Below are positions 7,417 to 15,261 of a stretch of 51,591 nt of DNA, one piece after another; positions within the stretch are counted from its first letter, which is position 1; every line of letters begins with the position of its first letter. The notes beneath the pieces are model-generated. The model worked only from the letters and a program-made list of their open reading frames with translations. It did not search any database and had not been told where the DNA came from. Origin of the DNA: an uncultured Oscillospiraceae bacterium (GTDB taxonomy: Bacteria > Bacillota > Clostridia > Oscillospirales > Oscillospiraceae); the NCBI GenBank assembly GCA_910579595.1, contig CAJTVM010000009.1, positions 1 to 51,591 on the forward strand. The letters run 5' to 3'. The translations under genes and the position numbers were made by a program.

Positions 7417-8402
7417 CTTTCTGCGTCTCGGTTTCGTTTTTTTCGTCTGTTTACTTCGTAGCTGTCCTTATCGTGGCGCCAGGCCCGGTCGCCATCAAGA
7501 TTTTGTAAAAGCTGATCCCTTGTCTCCTTGAACTCTGGCCCGTTGAGACCCAACCTCACCAGCCACACCCGGAAGGTGAACAGCTCGTTGTCGCTGTGGG
7601 TTTTGCGCATGACGGTGCTGCGCTGGGCGATGGCCTGGGCGGACATGGCCAGACACAGGTTCACATACGCCGCCGCCAATCCGGGGTTCAGGGTGGAGTT
7701 GAAACAGCGGAATTCCACTGTGCCGCGATAAAACATAGAGTGAAGATTGAGCGCGTAATAACGGGATTTGTTATAGTGGCTGTCCCGGTTCGTGTCATCA
7801 TCCTCAAACCCCGCATACCAGATATCCGCCAGTTCGGTGAGATCCCTTGTTTCGTCGGAAGACAGGGTCCGGGCCTGCCGCAGCATCGGTTCCCGCACTT
7901 TTTGGCACCATTCCGCCGCCCGTTCCTCGTTCACCTGCAGCGACTTAAATAAAAGATCTTCTTTGGAATACATAAGTCCGATCAGATTTTTCAGGCTCTG
8001 TCGGTTGTGGTTGGCCCCATCTACATGGACATGGATGCCGCAGGAGCTGTTCACCTTGGCCCCGGCCTCCCGTACCCGGCACATACACTCTTGGAGCACA
8101 GGCAGCTGGCTGTAGGTGAGCTTTGGGGTAACCATTTCAACCTTGTATAGTTGCCCTTCATCAGAATATTTTTCAAGCTGTTCATATCCGTAAAGTCCCA
8201 TGCGCTCGGGCTGGATGCTGGAATCACTCATCAGCTTCCAGTTTCTTTGTCCGGGATCTTTTGCGGTCCAAGTGTCGTAAGTACCGCCCTTATAACAGGG
8301 GCTGCTCCCAAAATAAGCGGCCAAAGCCCGGGCGGCCTCCTCCCGGGTGATGCCTGTCATCTCCACCTCAACGCCGAAGCATTGATCCTTGATACCGATC
8401 AT
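7413..8402 (-). CDS. Putative amidoligase (Amidoligase_2, glutamine-synthetase-like fold)
   Basis: It is predicted to make an amide bond using ATP, by analogy with the glutamine-synthetase/carboxylate-amine ligase fold. Visible motifs are FGVEVEMTG (acidic residues 12 and 14), CGIHVHVDG (His124, His126) and YRGTVEFRCFNSTLNP (Glu230, Arg232), the three blocks that mark this family. Length (329) fits. The C-terminal tail is very basic (NRRKKRNRDAER), outside the fold. The start ATG overlaps the stop of the cytosine methyltransferase gene (ATGA). The natural substrate of ICE-borne members is not known; peptide or protein modification is possible. Confidence 0.83.
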   Translation of the reverse strand: MIGIKDQCFGVEVEMTGITREEAARALAAYFGSSPCYKGGTYDTWTAKDPGQRNWKLMSDSSIQPERMGLYGYEQLEKYSDEGQLYKVEMVTPKLTYSQLPVLQECMCRVREAGAKVNSSCGIHVHVDGANHNRQSLKNLIGLMYSKEDLLFKSLQVNEERAAEWCQKVREPMLRQARTLSSDETRDLTELADIWYAGFEDDDTNRDSHYNKSRYYALNLHSMFYRGTVEFRCFNSTLNPGLAAAYVNLCLAMSAQAIAQRSTVMRKTHSDNELFTFRVWLVRLGLNGPEFKETRDQLLQNLDGDRAWRHDKDSYEVNRRKKRNRDAER

Positions 8403-9523
8403 GCCGCCTCGCCCCCTCGGAGCTCCCCGTCCACTGCCCGGATGCGCCGCCCGATGGCCTCAATTACATTGACGGTAACAGAATTGCCCGCCTGCTTATA
8501 GGCTTGGGCGTCGGAGGTGATGGCCAGCAGGCGGTCGATCTGATCCTCATCGAAGCCCTGGAGGCGCAGGCATTCCCGGGGCATGAGGCGGCGGATGCGT
8601 CCGCCTCGCTCAACGATGCCTTGGATGCTGCTGGTCTCCAGCGTGTGGGCGATGTCGTGGCCTACCCGCCCCCGGCGGGTACCGCTGTCCATATAGTCCA
8701 GGGCCACGGTGTCGCCGGGATGGGCCTCCTTATAGCCCTGCTTTGTGCCGTTTTTAATGAGCAGCACCCCGGATCGCTCTCTCGGATGGGTAGACAGGCT
8801 TGTCTGCCCATACCGGGCGGTGATGCACCGGGCGATATTGGTCTGCTCCGGACGGCCTGCGCATAAATCCACCAGGTACAGCCCGGTTTTGCCGCCCATG
8901 CCGCCTGCGCCCGCCGTCTGGGTGCAGGCTACCCCGCTGGGGTCGTAGACCCGGGAGCCCTGCGGCCCTCCGATGATTTGTATAAGAGTTTTTGCGTCAT
9001 TTCCGAAGACAGGAAGTATTTTTCCGGCGCATCGGGGATCAAAATATCCGATAATGAACACCCTTCGCCTTGATTGGGGGACGTGGAAATTGGCGCTGTT
9101 AAGCACTGACCACTCGACATGATACCCCAGCTCATCCAGCGCGGAGAGGATGACAGCAAACGTCCTCCCCTGGTCATGCGTGAGAAGGCCGGGAACATTT
9201 TCAAGCAGCAGGTACGCAGGTCTCCGGGCTTCAGCCAGCCGGGCAATCTCAAAGAAGAGAGTGCCTCTGGCGTCATCGAATCCTTTTCTTTTGCCAGCGT
9301 TAGAAAACGCCTGGCAGGGAAAACCTCCACACAGGAGGTCGAAGGGGGGCAGGTCTGCGGGGTCGATCTTTGTGGCGTCTGGATAGTATCGTTCCTCCTC
9401 TCGGATGTGGTGGATGGCGCGGTAGCTGGCGTCGGCGTACTTGTCGATCTCGCAGTGGCCAACGCATTGGAAGCCCCCGGTGCGGTCTAAGCCCGCACGG
9501 AAGCCGCCGATGCCCGCGAACAT
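8399..9523 (-). CDS. DNA C5-cytosine methyltransferase (Dcm type)
   Basis: It methylates carbon 5 of cytosine in DNA. Motif I is at the very start (FAGIGGFRAGL), the catalytic Cys70 is in GGFPCQAFS, motif VI is LLLENV (~106-111), motif VIII is QSRRRVF, and motif X is QAGNSVTVNV near residue 350; all are intact. About 374 residues. The start is uncertain: the ATG at 9523 has no ribosome site, while a GGAGGTG lies 25-30 nt upstream and the frame is open there with family-like residues (LIRYFD), so a GTG at 9553 or a rarer start near 9541 may be used. No endonuclease is adjacent, so it is probably an orphan. Confidence 0.9.
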   Translation of the reverse strand: MFAGIGGFRAGLDRTGGFQCVGHCEIDKYADASYRAIHHIREEERYYPDATKIDPADLPPFDLLCGGFPCQAFSNAGKRKGFDDARGTLFFEIARLAEARRPAYLLLENVPGLLTHDQGRTFAVILSALDELGYHVEWSVLNSANFHVPQSRRRVFIIGYFDPRCAGKILPVFGNDAKTLIQIIGGPQGSRVYDPSGVACTQTAGAGGMGGKTGLYLVDLCAGRPEQTNIARCITARYGQTSLSTHPRERSGVLLIKNGTKQGYKEAHPGDTVALDYMDSGTRRGRVGHDIAHTLETSSIQGIVERGGRIRRLMPRECLRLQGFDEDQIDRLLAITSDAQAYKQAGNSVTVNVIEAIGRRIRAVDGELRGGEAA

Positions 9524-9524
9524 A

Positions 9525-9848
9525 TCAAAATAGCGGATCAGGTTTTTCGTCACCTCCGTCGTTTTGCAGCGCAAGCAAAAAGCCGAGGACGTCGTCCCCG
9601 ACATCCCCAGCCTCCTGCGGCTGCACACATTTTTCTGTTGTTGAGATATAGCCGGGCCCGCCCAACTCCTCCCGGAGCATGGCCCGCAGGGCGTCCAGCA
9701 GGCTGTCCCGTTCCTGGACACGGCAGACAGCATGGCATACGGCGTCTGTCCGCTGGCCCGGTGGAACGGCGGACAGGAGCTGCCACGCCTCCCGCTGGAG
9801 GGGCGAGGCCATGGAGAAGGCCAGATTCAGCCGCTTCTTCTCAGCCAT
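9525..9848 (-). CDS. ParR-like centromere-binding protein
   Basis: A 107-residue protein directly following the actin-like gene, overlapping it by 8 nt (ATGGCTGA). The N-terminal half (RLNLAFSMASPLQREAWQLL, then RTDAVCHAVC) resembles the ribbon-helix-helix DNA-binding part of ParR/StbB proteins; the C-terminal part is acidic and ends DEKPDPLF. Size, order and overlap match a type II partition operon in which ParR binds the centromere and couples it to ParM filaments. Assignment rests largely on context. Confidence 0.7.
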   Translation of the reverse strand: MAEKKRLNLAFSMASPLQREAWQLLSAVPPGQRTDAVCHAVCRVQERDSLLDALRAMLREELGGPGYISTTEKCVQPQEAGDVGDDVLGFLLALQNDGGDEKPDPLF

Positions 9849-10770
9849 CGCCAGAAACCCGCGACAACTGCCCCACGAGCCTCTCGTAGCCTTTGGCGTT
9901 TAAACATACGTCATCCAGGATCAAGGGCTGGCAAAGGCCGTCTGTGGCCGACACATGGCGCTTCATCAGCGCCGCCCCGCCGCCCAGAAAAATGGTGGGC
10001 ATGGCCCAGACGTCCAGGCCGCTCTCGGCAATGGCGGACAGCAGGCGGCGGGTGTAGGCCCCGGCCTCCCGATGGATGATCGCTTTGGCATTGTTATCTA
10101 CGCTGTTTGCCTCCCCACACAGGACGCTCTCGATTTGCGCCGCCGTCATGGACAGGCCCAGGGAGCGGCGGATCTGCTCGGCGATCTCGTCCAGACAGCG
10201 GATCATGCCCAGCTCTAAACTGCGGCAGGTGGCGGCGTTGGGGATTCGCCCATCCAGCCGCATCAGGTCCACCGTCCAGCCGCCGATATCCGCCACGATG
10301 ACGGAGGGTTCGTCCAGCAGCTCTGTCTGGGTGAGTACGGCGGCATATCCCTGGGGGAACAGGGATACCGCTTCGATGGTCACGGTGTAGGCCGCCCATT
10401 CATAGTGGAAGGACACCGGCTTGCCATCCCGCAACAGATATTCCCTGAACTTTTTCTTATCCCGCCCAAAGCTGGTGAGGGGCAGGCCCGCCGCCAGGTG
10501 AACAGCCGCCGTAGGTCCTGCCTGCCGGTGTTCCAACTCCTTTGCGATGGCCGCCAGGGTGAGCAGGTAGTAGTCCTCCGTCACCGTTTTGTCCTTTTGG
10601 AGCGGTTGGCGTCCGGTGCCCACCACATAGTACCTGCCGTCCAGCTCCAGCACGTCCTTGCGGGTGTAGGGCTCGTGCTCGTATCCCACCAGGCCGGTGG
10701 AGAAGGAGAAATGGGTGGTTTTCGTGGCAGCGTACCCATGGTCCACCCCGATCATAACTGTGTTGCTCAT
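9841..10770 (-). CDS. ParM/StbA-like actin-family ATPase for plasmid partition
   Basis: An actin/Hsp70-fold ATPase of 309 residues. The phosphate-1 loop is GVDHGYAATKT near residue 8, the phosphate-2 loop is VADIGGWTVDL around residue 159, and the adenosine motif FLGGGAALM is near 268. Proteins of this type polymerise to push DNA copies apart. Its start overlaps the DUF4240 gene stop (ATGA). Presence with a ParR-like partner in an ICE suggests that the excised circle is actively maintained for some time. Confidence 0.83.
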   Translation of the reverse strand: MSNTVMIGVDHGYAATKTTHFSFSTGLVGYEHEPYTRKDVLELDGRYYVVGTGRQPLQKDKTVTEDYYLLTLAAIAKELEHRQAGPTAAVHLAAGLPLTSFGRDKKKFREYLLRDGKPVSFHYEWAAYTVTIEAVSLFPQGYAAVLTQTELLDEPSVIVADIGGWTVDLMRLDGRIPNAATCRSLELGMIRCLDEIAEQIRRSLGLSMTAAQIESVLCGEANSVDNNAKAIIHREAGAYTRRLLSAIAESGLDVWAMPTIFLGGGAALMKRHVSATDGLCQPLILDDVCLNAKGYERLVGQLSRVSGDG

Positions 10771-11444
10771 CGTGCGTCGTCTCGCTTTCGTTTCACTTTT
10801 TTACTTTTCGGCCCTTGCCGTGCCGCCTGAATGTCTGGGTCGTTAAGATCCCAGTTGCAGAACGGCAGCGCAGTAAATGTTCTGATTTCCTCCGGTGTCA
10901 GGTATTTGGCGCACAGCCGGGGAAGGTAAAGGGGAATCTCCTCGTTGTTATAGAGGTAATTAACGCCCGTGCCGTACACGATGTCCTGTGCCAATTTCGT
11001 TTTCAACACCTGGATTTCAGCCAGATCGAAAATTTTATAGATGGGCCGTCCAGTGAGTTCCTGATAGGCGGGCTTTCCCATATAGACAAGAGGCTCAAAC
11101 AGGCGCTTCCGATAGTCCGCTGCGTCTGCGAGGGTGTCTGGATCTCTCAGTGCCGCCATATACACTTCCTTACCCTGCCCCACCAGCCATCTGCGGAAAT
11201 CAAGAAAGCCATATTCGGTGAAGCCATACCGGTCCATGACGGCGGCTGCGCTCCACAATCCATACTGATGGGCCAGCTTTATGTAAGCGCTGGCAATGTC
11301 ATCGAATTGTTTCGCCTGCTCCGGCCCCATGCCCATCAACTGTTCCATCAGCCATTCATTGGGGCCGCCCCGGTGCTCTTTGGCCTGATTGATTAGGGCC
11401 CAGAAGGTGTCCCGATCGATCTCCGTAATGGCAGGATCGCTCAT
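10767..11444 (-). CDS. DUF4240 domain protein
   Basis: A 225-residue soluble protein with the DUF4240 opening (DRDTFWALINQAKE) followed by the helical core through about residue 135 (LDFRRWLVGQGKEVYMAAL). The last ~90 residues are a separate region ending in a basic tail (KSKKVKRKRDDAR). The stop overlaps the start of the parM-like gene. DUF4240 has no established biochemical function; related proteins occur in conjugative elements and in polymorphic-toxin or immunity settings. Confidence 0.75.
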   Translation of the reverse strand: MSDPAITEIDRDTFWALINQAKEHRGGPNEWLMEQLMGMGPEQAKQFDDIASAYIKLAHQYGLWSAAAVMDRYGFTEYGFLDFRRWLVGQGKEVYMAALRDPDTLADAADYRKRLFEPLVYMGKPAYQELTGRPIYKIFDLAEIQVLKTKLAQDIVYGTGVNYLYNNEEIPLYLPRLCAKYLTPEEIRTFTALPFCNWDLNDPDIQAARQGPKSKKVKRKRDDAR

Positions 11445-12076
11445 CGTGCTTCACCTCGTTTTTTCTCGTTTTTTTGCTGGAACAGCCCCCTCGCCTGCTC
11501 TGGCGCGGGGGACAGGATAGACTGGAACCCCAGATTTTCCAGCGTCTTGACATACAGCTCCCGCTCAAATTCTTGGTATTCCGGGGTGGTGGCGTCCACC
11601 TTGCCCAGCACCGCCTTTTCATAGCAGGCGCCGGGGACAACCTCCCACGTTACCGCGTGGAACTGGGCGGCGGTGAGGTAGCGCAGGAGCATATGCCCAT
11701 CCGCCGCCTCAAATAGTCCCCGTTTATCCTCATAGGGGAATTGGGTGTAAATATTGATACCGGTGAGGCGCTTTGCCGCATGAAACATGGTTATGCCGTA
11801 TCTGTCCAAATATGGGGCGATCAGCCCATAAAACCGCTTCATTTCCTCTGTGGATGACACCTTGGGACTGACAGCCAGAAGCGCGGAGCGAAATTCACCG
11901 GCCTCGTTTCGAAGTTTCTCACACTCACGCTCAAACAGGAATTTATCAAGTTCCGCTTGGTCAACGCATTCGGCCAATTCCTGTTCAATTTGGGCGGAGT
12001 GCTGCTGTTCAGCTTCCATTTCCCGCAGGAGATCCGGGTGCGTCAGTACAGCACGGAGGTTTTTCCAAAAGTCCAT
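11441..12076 (-). CDS. Conserved ICE-type protein, function unknown (211 aa)
   Basis: The start is the ATG at 12076 (MDFWKNLRAVLTHP), just after the stop of the preceding gene, with AAAGGCGGG upstream. Residues 15-60 are predicted coiled-coil-like and acidic (EMEAEQQHSAQIEQELAE). The rest is mixed alpha/beta. It ends in a basic tail (NEKKRGEAR) whose codons contain the GAGGTGA ribosome site of the DUF4240 gene. No known domain is recognised. Confidence 0.7.
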   Translation of the reverse strand: MDFWKNLRAVLTHPDLLREMEAEQQHSAQIEQELAECVDQAELDKFLFERECEKLRNEAGEFRSALLAVSPKVSSTEEMKRFYGLIAPYLDRYGITMFHAAKRLTGINIYTQFPYEDKRGLFEAADGHMLLRYLTAAQFHAVTWEVVPGACYEKAVLGKVDATTPEYQEFERELYVKTLENLGFQSILSPAPEQARGLFQQKNEKKRGEAR

Positions 12077-12078
12077 GC

Positions 12079-12462
12079 TTATCCCGCCTTTCTGAACTTG
12101 GTCAGAAATCGGTCCAGCACATGGATACGACCCTGCACCTTGGCGGCGGACACGTCCAGCCCGCTCATCTGGCCCTGGATGCGGCGGCGGATGGCCTTCA
12201 GCGCCTGCTGGTCGTTGCAGCACTCCACCACCACATACTCGCTGCCGTGGGCCAGCACCTCCCGTTTGCCCGTCTCGTCCCGGATGCTGGCCATCAGCCG
12301 TTGACCTAAACGCTTGCGGTAGCTGTCTTGGAGCGCCCCATCGTCGCCGCGCACATCGTATTTTGCCAGAATGGCAGCGATCTCCCCGGAGCTGATCCGC
12401 ATTTCGGTGAACAGCCGGTCCATGATCTCCGCCTCCGCCTGGGGCGGCAGGATGGGCTTCAT
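12079..12462 (-). CDS. Small helical protein, function unknown (127 aa)
   Basis: The start is the ATG at 12462 (MKPILPPQAEAEIMDRLF), which overlaps the stop of the upstream gene and has AGAAGGGGGC before it; the longer frame from 12639 lies inside the neighbouring gene. Highly helical and charged, with a GSEYVVVECC strand in the middle. It may be DNA- or RNA-binding by charge, but no motif proves this. Confidence 0.65.
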   Translation of the reverse strand: MKPILPPQAEAEIMDRLFTEMRISSGEIAAILAKYDVRGDDGALQDSYRKRLGQRLMASIRDETGKREVLAHGSEYVVVECCNDQQALKAIRRRIQGQMSGLDVSAAKVQGRIHVLDRFLTKFRKAG

Positions 12463-12971
12463 CGTTCTGCCCCCTTCTGCCTGAGCGCCTTGGCCTTTGA
12501 TGGCATATGGCGGGCTGGGTCGGGTGTACCTTGGGCCAGCTCCGGGCCCAGCCCGTTCACATACCGGATCATCTCCCGCACATTGCCGCACTGGAACTCC
12601 GGCTCCTGGAAGCCGTACCGCTCCGTGTACAACACCCACTTGGCGTTTTCGTGGGGGCAGTCCAGCGTTATCAAGAAGTATTTCCCGTCCCGCTCCCCGG
12701 CCAGCGGCTCAAACCGCGCATCGTCATACAGCGGACCATCCATGGGGCAATTATTTTTGAACCAGACATAGTAATTGTCCAGGATGAATGGATCGGTGAT
12801 GCCCATGACTGCGGGGGCGATCTGCTTCAGGCGGCCCGCCAGGGACTCGTCCCGGCAGAACCAGTCATACCAGCCCGCCTCGATCTGGACGGATCGGGCC
12901 TTATCGCTGAACGCGCCCATCCGGTACATCGTCTGCCACTGGCGGACAGAGACATTTTCACGCACCGTCAT
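12459..12971 (-). CDS. Conserved ICE-type protein, function unknown (about 170 aa)
   Basis: A soluble protein with aromatic-rich segments (GWYDWFCRDESL, NYYVWFKNNCP). The ATG at 12971 lies only 1 nt after GGGAGG; the GTG at 12965 has a better spacing (about 7 nt), so the true start may be two codons later. The C-terminus is LRQKGAER, and its stop overlaps the start of the next gene. No family recognised. Confidence 0.68.
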   Translation of the reverse strand: MTVRENVSVRQWQTMYRMGAFSDKARSVQIEAGWYDWFCRDESLAGRLKQIAPAVMGITDPFILDNYYVWFKNNCPMDGPLYDDARFEPLAGERDGKYFLITLDCPHENAKWVLYTERYGFQEPEFQCGNVREMIRYVNGLGPELAQGTPDPARHMPSKAKALRQKGAER

Positions 12972-13037
12972 CCCTCCCCAGCTTCAGCGTTTGTTTTTTC
13001 AATCAGACACCTCGTTTCGTATGGATTTTTGTTCTTT

Positions 13038-13913
13038 TTAGGCGCTGTTGGCCTGCATCGTGTAGTGGTTCTCCTTGGAGGCCGGGGCGTCGAACAGCGC
13101 CGCCAGCAGGTATGCCTTGGTGTTGCGCACCCGGGTCTTGTTTTCCAGGATGGCGTCCAGCAGGCGTTCGATGTGGGAGCTGTTGATCTGCACGAACCGC
13201 TCCCGCACCAGCGTCGTGGGATATTCCCGGTTCCGCCCGATGCGGATGGTGGGGCTCTCCGTCAGGGCGGCCTCCAGCATGATCTCCACAAACTCATCCA
13301 CCTGCTCCCGGTTCTCCACGGTGCGGATACAGCCGTACTCGATCTGCGCCCTGATCCGCTCCAGCTCCGAATGTACGTCGGGACAGGGCCTGTTCTCCGC
13401 ACAGCCCGCCCCGCTGGGCGCGCCCGCGCGGGCGTTCCGTCCTTCTGTCTGTCGGGATAGATTAGTTTTTGATCGATTCGTACTTACTTGATTAGTATTT
13501 AATTGCGCGGGCTTCGCCGCACATGGCGCTGCCGCATCCGGCCCCGCCATATACGGGTTTTCCGGACGTGGCAAAGGCATATCCGGCCCCTCCGGTTGCG
13601 GTGGCGGCGTATCCGGCTCGATGGGCTGCTCATAGATCACATATTCGGTATCGGTGATCCGCCCATTTGCCCCGCGAAGCTGGCGGCGGACGATGTAACC
13701 CGCCTGCTCCAGCTCCCGGATGGCGGAGCCGATAGCGTCCACGCCCTCCTTGCAGATGGCGGCCAGCCCCCGAGTGGTGTAGTTCCAGGACTCCGGCAGG
13801 GACAGCATGATGGACAGCAGGCCCTTGGCTTTCAGGGACAGGCCGGTGTCCTTTAAATGATGGTTGCTCATGACGGTATAATCCCGCGTCCGTTCCACTC
13901 TGAAAATTGCCAT
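13038..13913 (-). CDS. Helix-turn-helix replication-associated protein (DUF6017 type)
   Basis: The N-terminal ~95 residues form a winged helix-turn-helix resembling phage/ICE replication initiators (HHLKDTGLSLKAKGLLSIMLSLPESW, then the recognition-helix region CKEGVDAIGSAIRELEQAGYI). A proline-rich, low-complexity linker runs from about 100 to 185. The C-terminal ~110 residues (DEFVEIMLEAALT...VRNTKAYLLAALF) match the conserved domain found at the end of such proteins. It likely acts in replication of the excised element, downstream of SSB and ParB. The start ATG at 13913 has GGAG about 10 nt upstream. Confidence 0.78.
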   Translation of the reverse strand: MAIFRVERTRDYTVMSNHHLKDTGLSLKAKGLLSIMLSLPESWNYTTRGLAAICKEGVDAIGSAIRELEQAGYIVRRQLRGANGRITDTEYVIYEQPIEPDTPPPQPEGPDMPLPRPENPYMAGPDAAAPCAAKPAQLNTNQVSTNRSKTNLSRQTEGRNARAGAPSGAGCAENRPCPDVHSELERIRAQIEYGCIRTVENREQVDEFVEIMLEAALTESPTIRIGRNREYPTTLVRERFVQINSSHIERLLDAILENKTRVRNTKAYLLAALFDAPASKENHYTMQANSA

Positions 13914-13944
13914 TTCTTAAACACTCCAATCAAACAAATATAAG

Positions 13945-13973
13945 GGCCGGAGCGCGTCAGCGCCCCGGCCCAG
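13945..13973. terminator. GC-rich hairpin between DUF4314 and the helix-turn-helix gene
   Basis: An inverted repeat with arms around GGGCCGG..GCGC / GCGC..CCGGCCC separates the two minus-strand genes. On the minus strand it is followed by TTATATTT, a weak T-tract, so it may partly terminate or attenuate transcription into the helix-turn-helix gene. A T-rich tract also follows it on the plus strand. Confidence 0.5.
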
Positions 13974-14015
13974 CCGATTTTTTATTATGATAAATGACGG
14001 CAAGCGGCCGCCTGC

Positions 14016-14321
14016 TCATCGTTCTTGTCCGCCGCCTCCGGCTTTGTGCCGGGAATTGGGCCTGTCATGGGCGTTGGGACCAGCCTTTTCGGGCTCGTCC
14101 GGCGGCAGGACGGTGAAAACATCCTTGCCCGGCACCAACCCCAGGCCCCGGCCATTGTCCCATTTGATGTGCAGGGTGCCCGCATCGTCGATGTCAAACA
14201 GGGTTCCCCTGGTCCCAGGCTCGACAGGCCGCGGGTCGTCCACCATCTCCACCAGTTCGATCCTGGAGCCAACGGGGTACCGCGCCCGCAAAGCGTCCAG
14301 CCGTTCCCTTCGGATCATCAT
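14016..14321 (-). CDS. DUF4314 domain protein
   Basis: A 101-residue protein with the DUF4314 pattern: RYPVGSRIELVEMVDDPRPVEPGTRGTL, then DDAGTLHIKWDNGRGLGLVPG. This looks like an SH3-like small beta barrel and is common in ICEs and phages; its function is unknown. Start at ATG 14321 (a second ATG follows) after AAGGGGGG, overlapping no coding sequence but only 4 nt after the ParB stop. The tail is Gly-rich and ends GGGQER. Confidence 0.85.
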   Translation of the reverse strand: MMIRRERLDALRARYPVGSRIELVEMVDDPRPVEPGTRGTLFDIDDAGTLHIKWDNGRGLGLVPGKDVFTVLPPDEPEKAGPNAHDRPNSRHKAGGGGQER

Positions 14322-14325
14322 GTCC

Positions 14326-15261
14326 TCACCCCCCTTCTGTGCCGCCCACCTCAATGGGCAGCATCTTCTCCAAAATATCCGCGATGGCGGCAAACACCCC
14401 GGACAGCTCCCGGGCCTCCTTGACCGAGTCCTCGATCTCGTCCTGCCTCATCCGGGCGCCCTCCACCCAGAGCCGCACATTTTCCTCGCTGGGGGTGAGC
14501 AGCACCGCCCGCTCAAAGGCTTTGCAGAACAGCCCCGCCACCTTGCCCCGGTGCTCAGCCTCAACGTCCAGCACCCGGATCTCCTTTTTTGCCTTGAGCA
14601 GCTCCACCGCCTGGGCGGCGGCCTCGGCCCGCTGCTCCTCCGGTACATCCTGGAGCTGGCGGGTCAGGTTGTAACCCTGGTTGATGGACAGGTCGCCGCT
14701 GTCCAAAGCCTCCCGGATGGGGGCTGGGGCGTGCTCGTCGATCTGCATCACCTTGCCCATGGTGCGCTCACCCAGGCCCACAGCTTCGGCCAGTTCTTTG
14801 CGGGTATCCACAGGAGAAATCGGGTTCGGCAATATTGCCAAACCCGATTTTGCTTCCTCGCTTTTTTGGTCCCCGCCTCCTGCGGCCATATTTTCCCTCG
14901 CCCTGGCTTCAACGTCAGGCTTCAGTTTGAGTGCGATCTTGCCCAGCTCCCACTTGTCCAGGTTGCGCCGCCCCTTCTGGGTATCCAGCGCCCACTGCTT
15001 TGCCTCCAGCATATCTGCGAATGAAAACACAGCTATTTTATACGGGATGCTGTGTTTCACGCACAGTTCCTGCCGGTTGTGGCCGTCGATGATGGCCATA
15101 TCCTCGTTGACGATGATGGGCGAGTAACAGCCGTTGGCCAGCAGATCCGCCTCCAGCGCGGCCAGCTGCTCCCCCGTCAGCGGGGGGAGCAGCTGGGCCA
15201 TCTCAGGGAGTACAACGGGGGAGCGGTCCCCGCTGCTGTACTCGATGCCGGTGTTGCGCAT
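14326..15261 (-). CDS. ParB-like nuclease-domain protein
   Basis: The N-terminal domain (about residues 20-110) has the ParB/Srx fold with the GHNR-type signature IIDGHNRQEL. A helix-turn-helix-like region follows (RKELAEAVGLGERTMGKVMQID). The last third is helical. ICE members of this family act in DNA maintenance or regulation; whether this one binds CTP or cleaves DNA is not visible. The start ATG shares one base with the SSB stop (TAATG). 311 residues. Confidence 0.85.
   Translation of the reverse strand: MRNTGIEYSSGDRSPVVLPEMAQLLPPLTGEQLAALEADLLANGCYSPIIVNEDMAIIDGHNRQELCVKHSIPYKIAVFSFADMLEAKQWALDTQKGRRNLDKWELGKIALKLKPDVEARARENMAAGGGDQKSEEAKSGLAILPNPISPVDTRKELAEAVGLGERTMGKVMQIDEHAPAPIREALDSGDLSINQGYNLTRQLQDVPEEQRAEAAAQAVELLKAKKEIRVLDVEAEHRGKVAGLFCKAFERAVLLTPSEENVRLWVEGARMRQDEIEDSVKEARELSGVFAAIADILEKMLPIEVGGTEGG

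Noticed and set aside
1986..9523. A restriction-modification system
   Set aside because: Two methyltransferases but no recognisable endonuclease or specificity subunit next to either.
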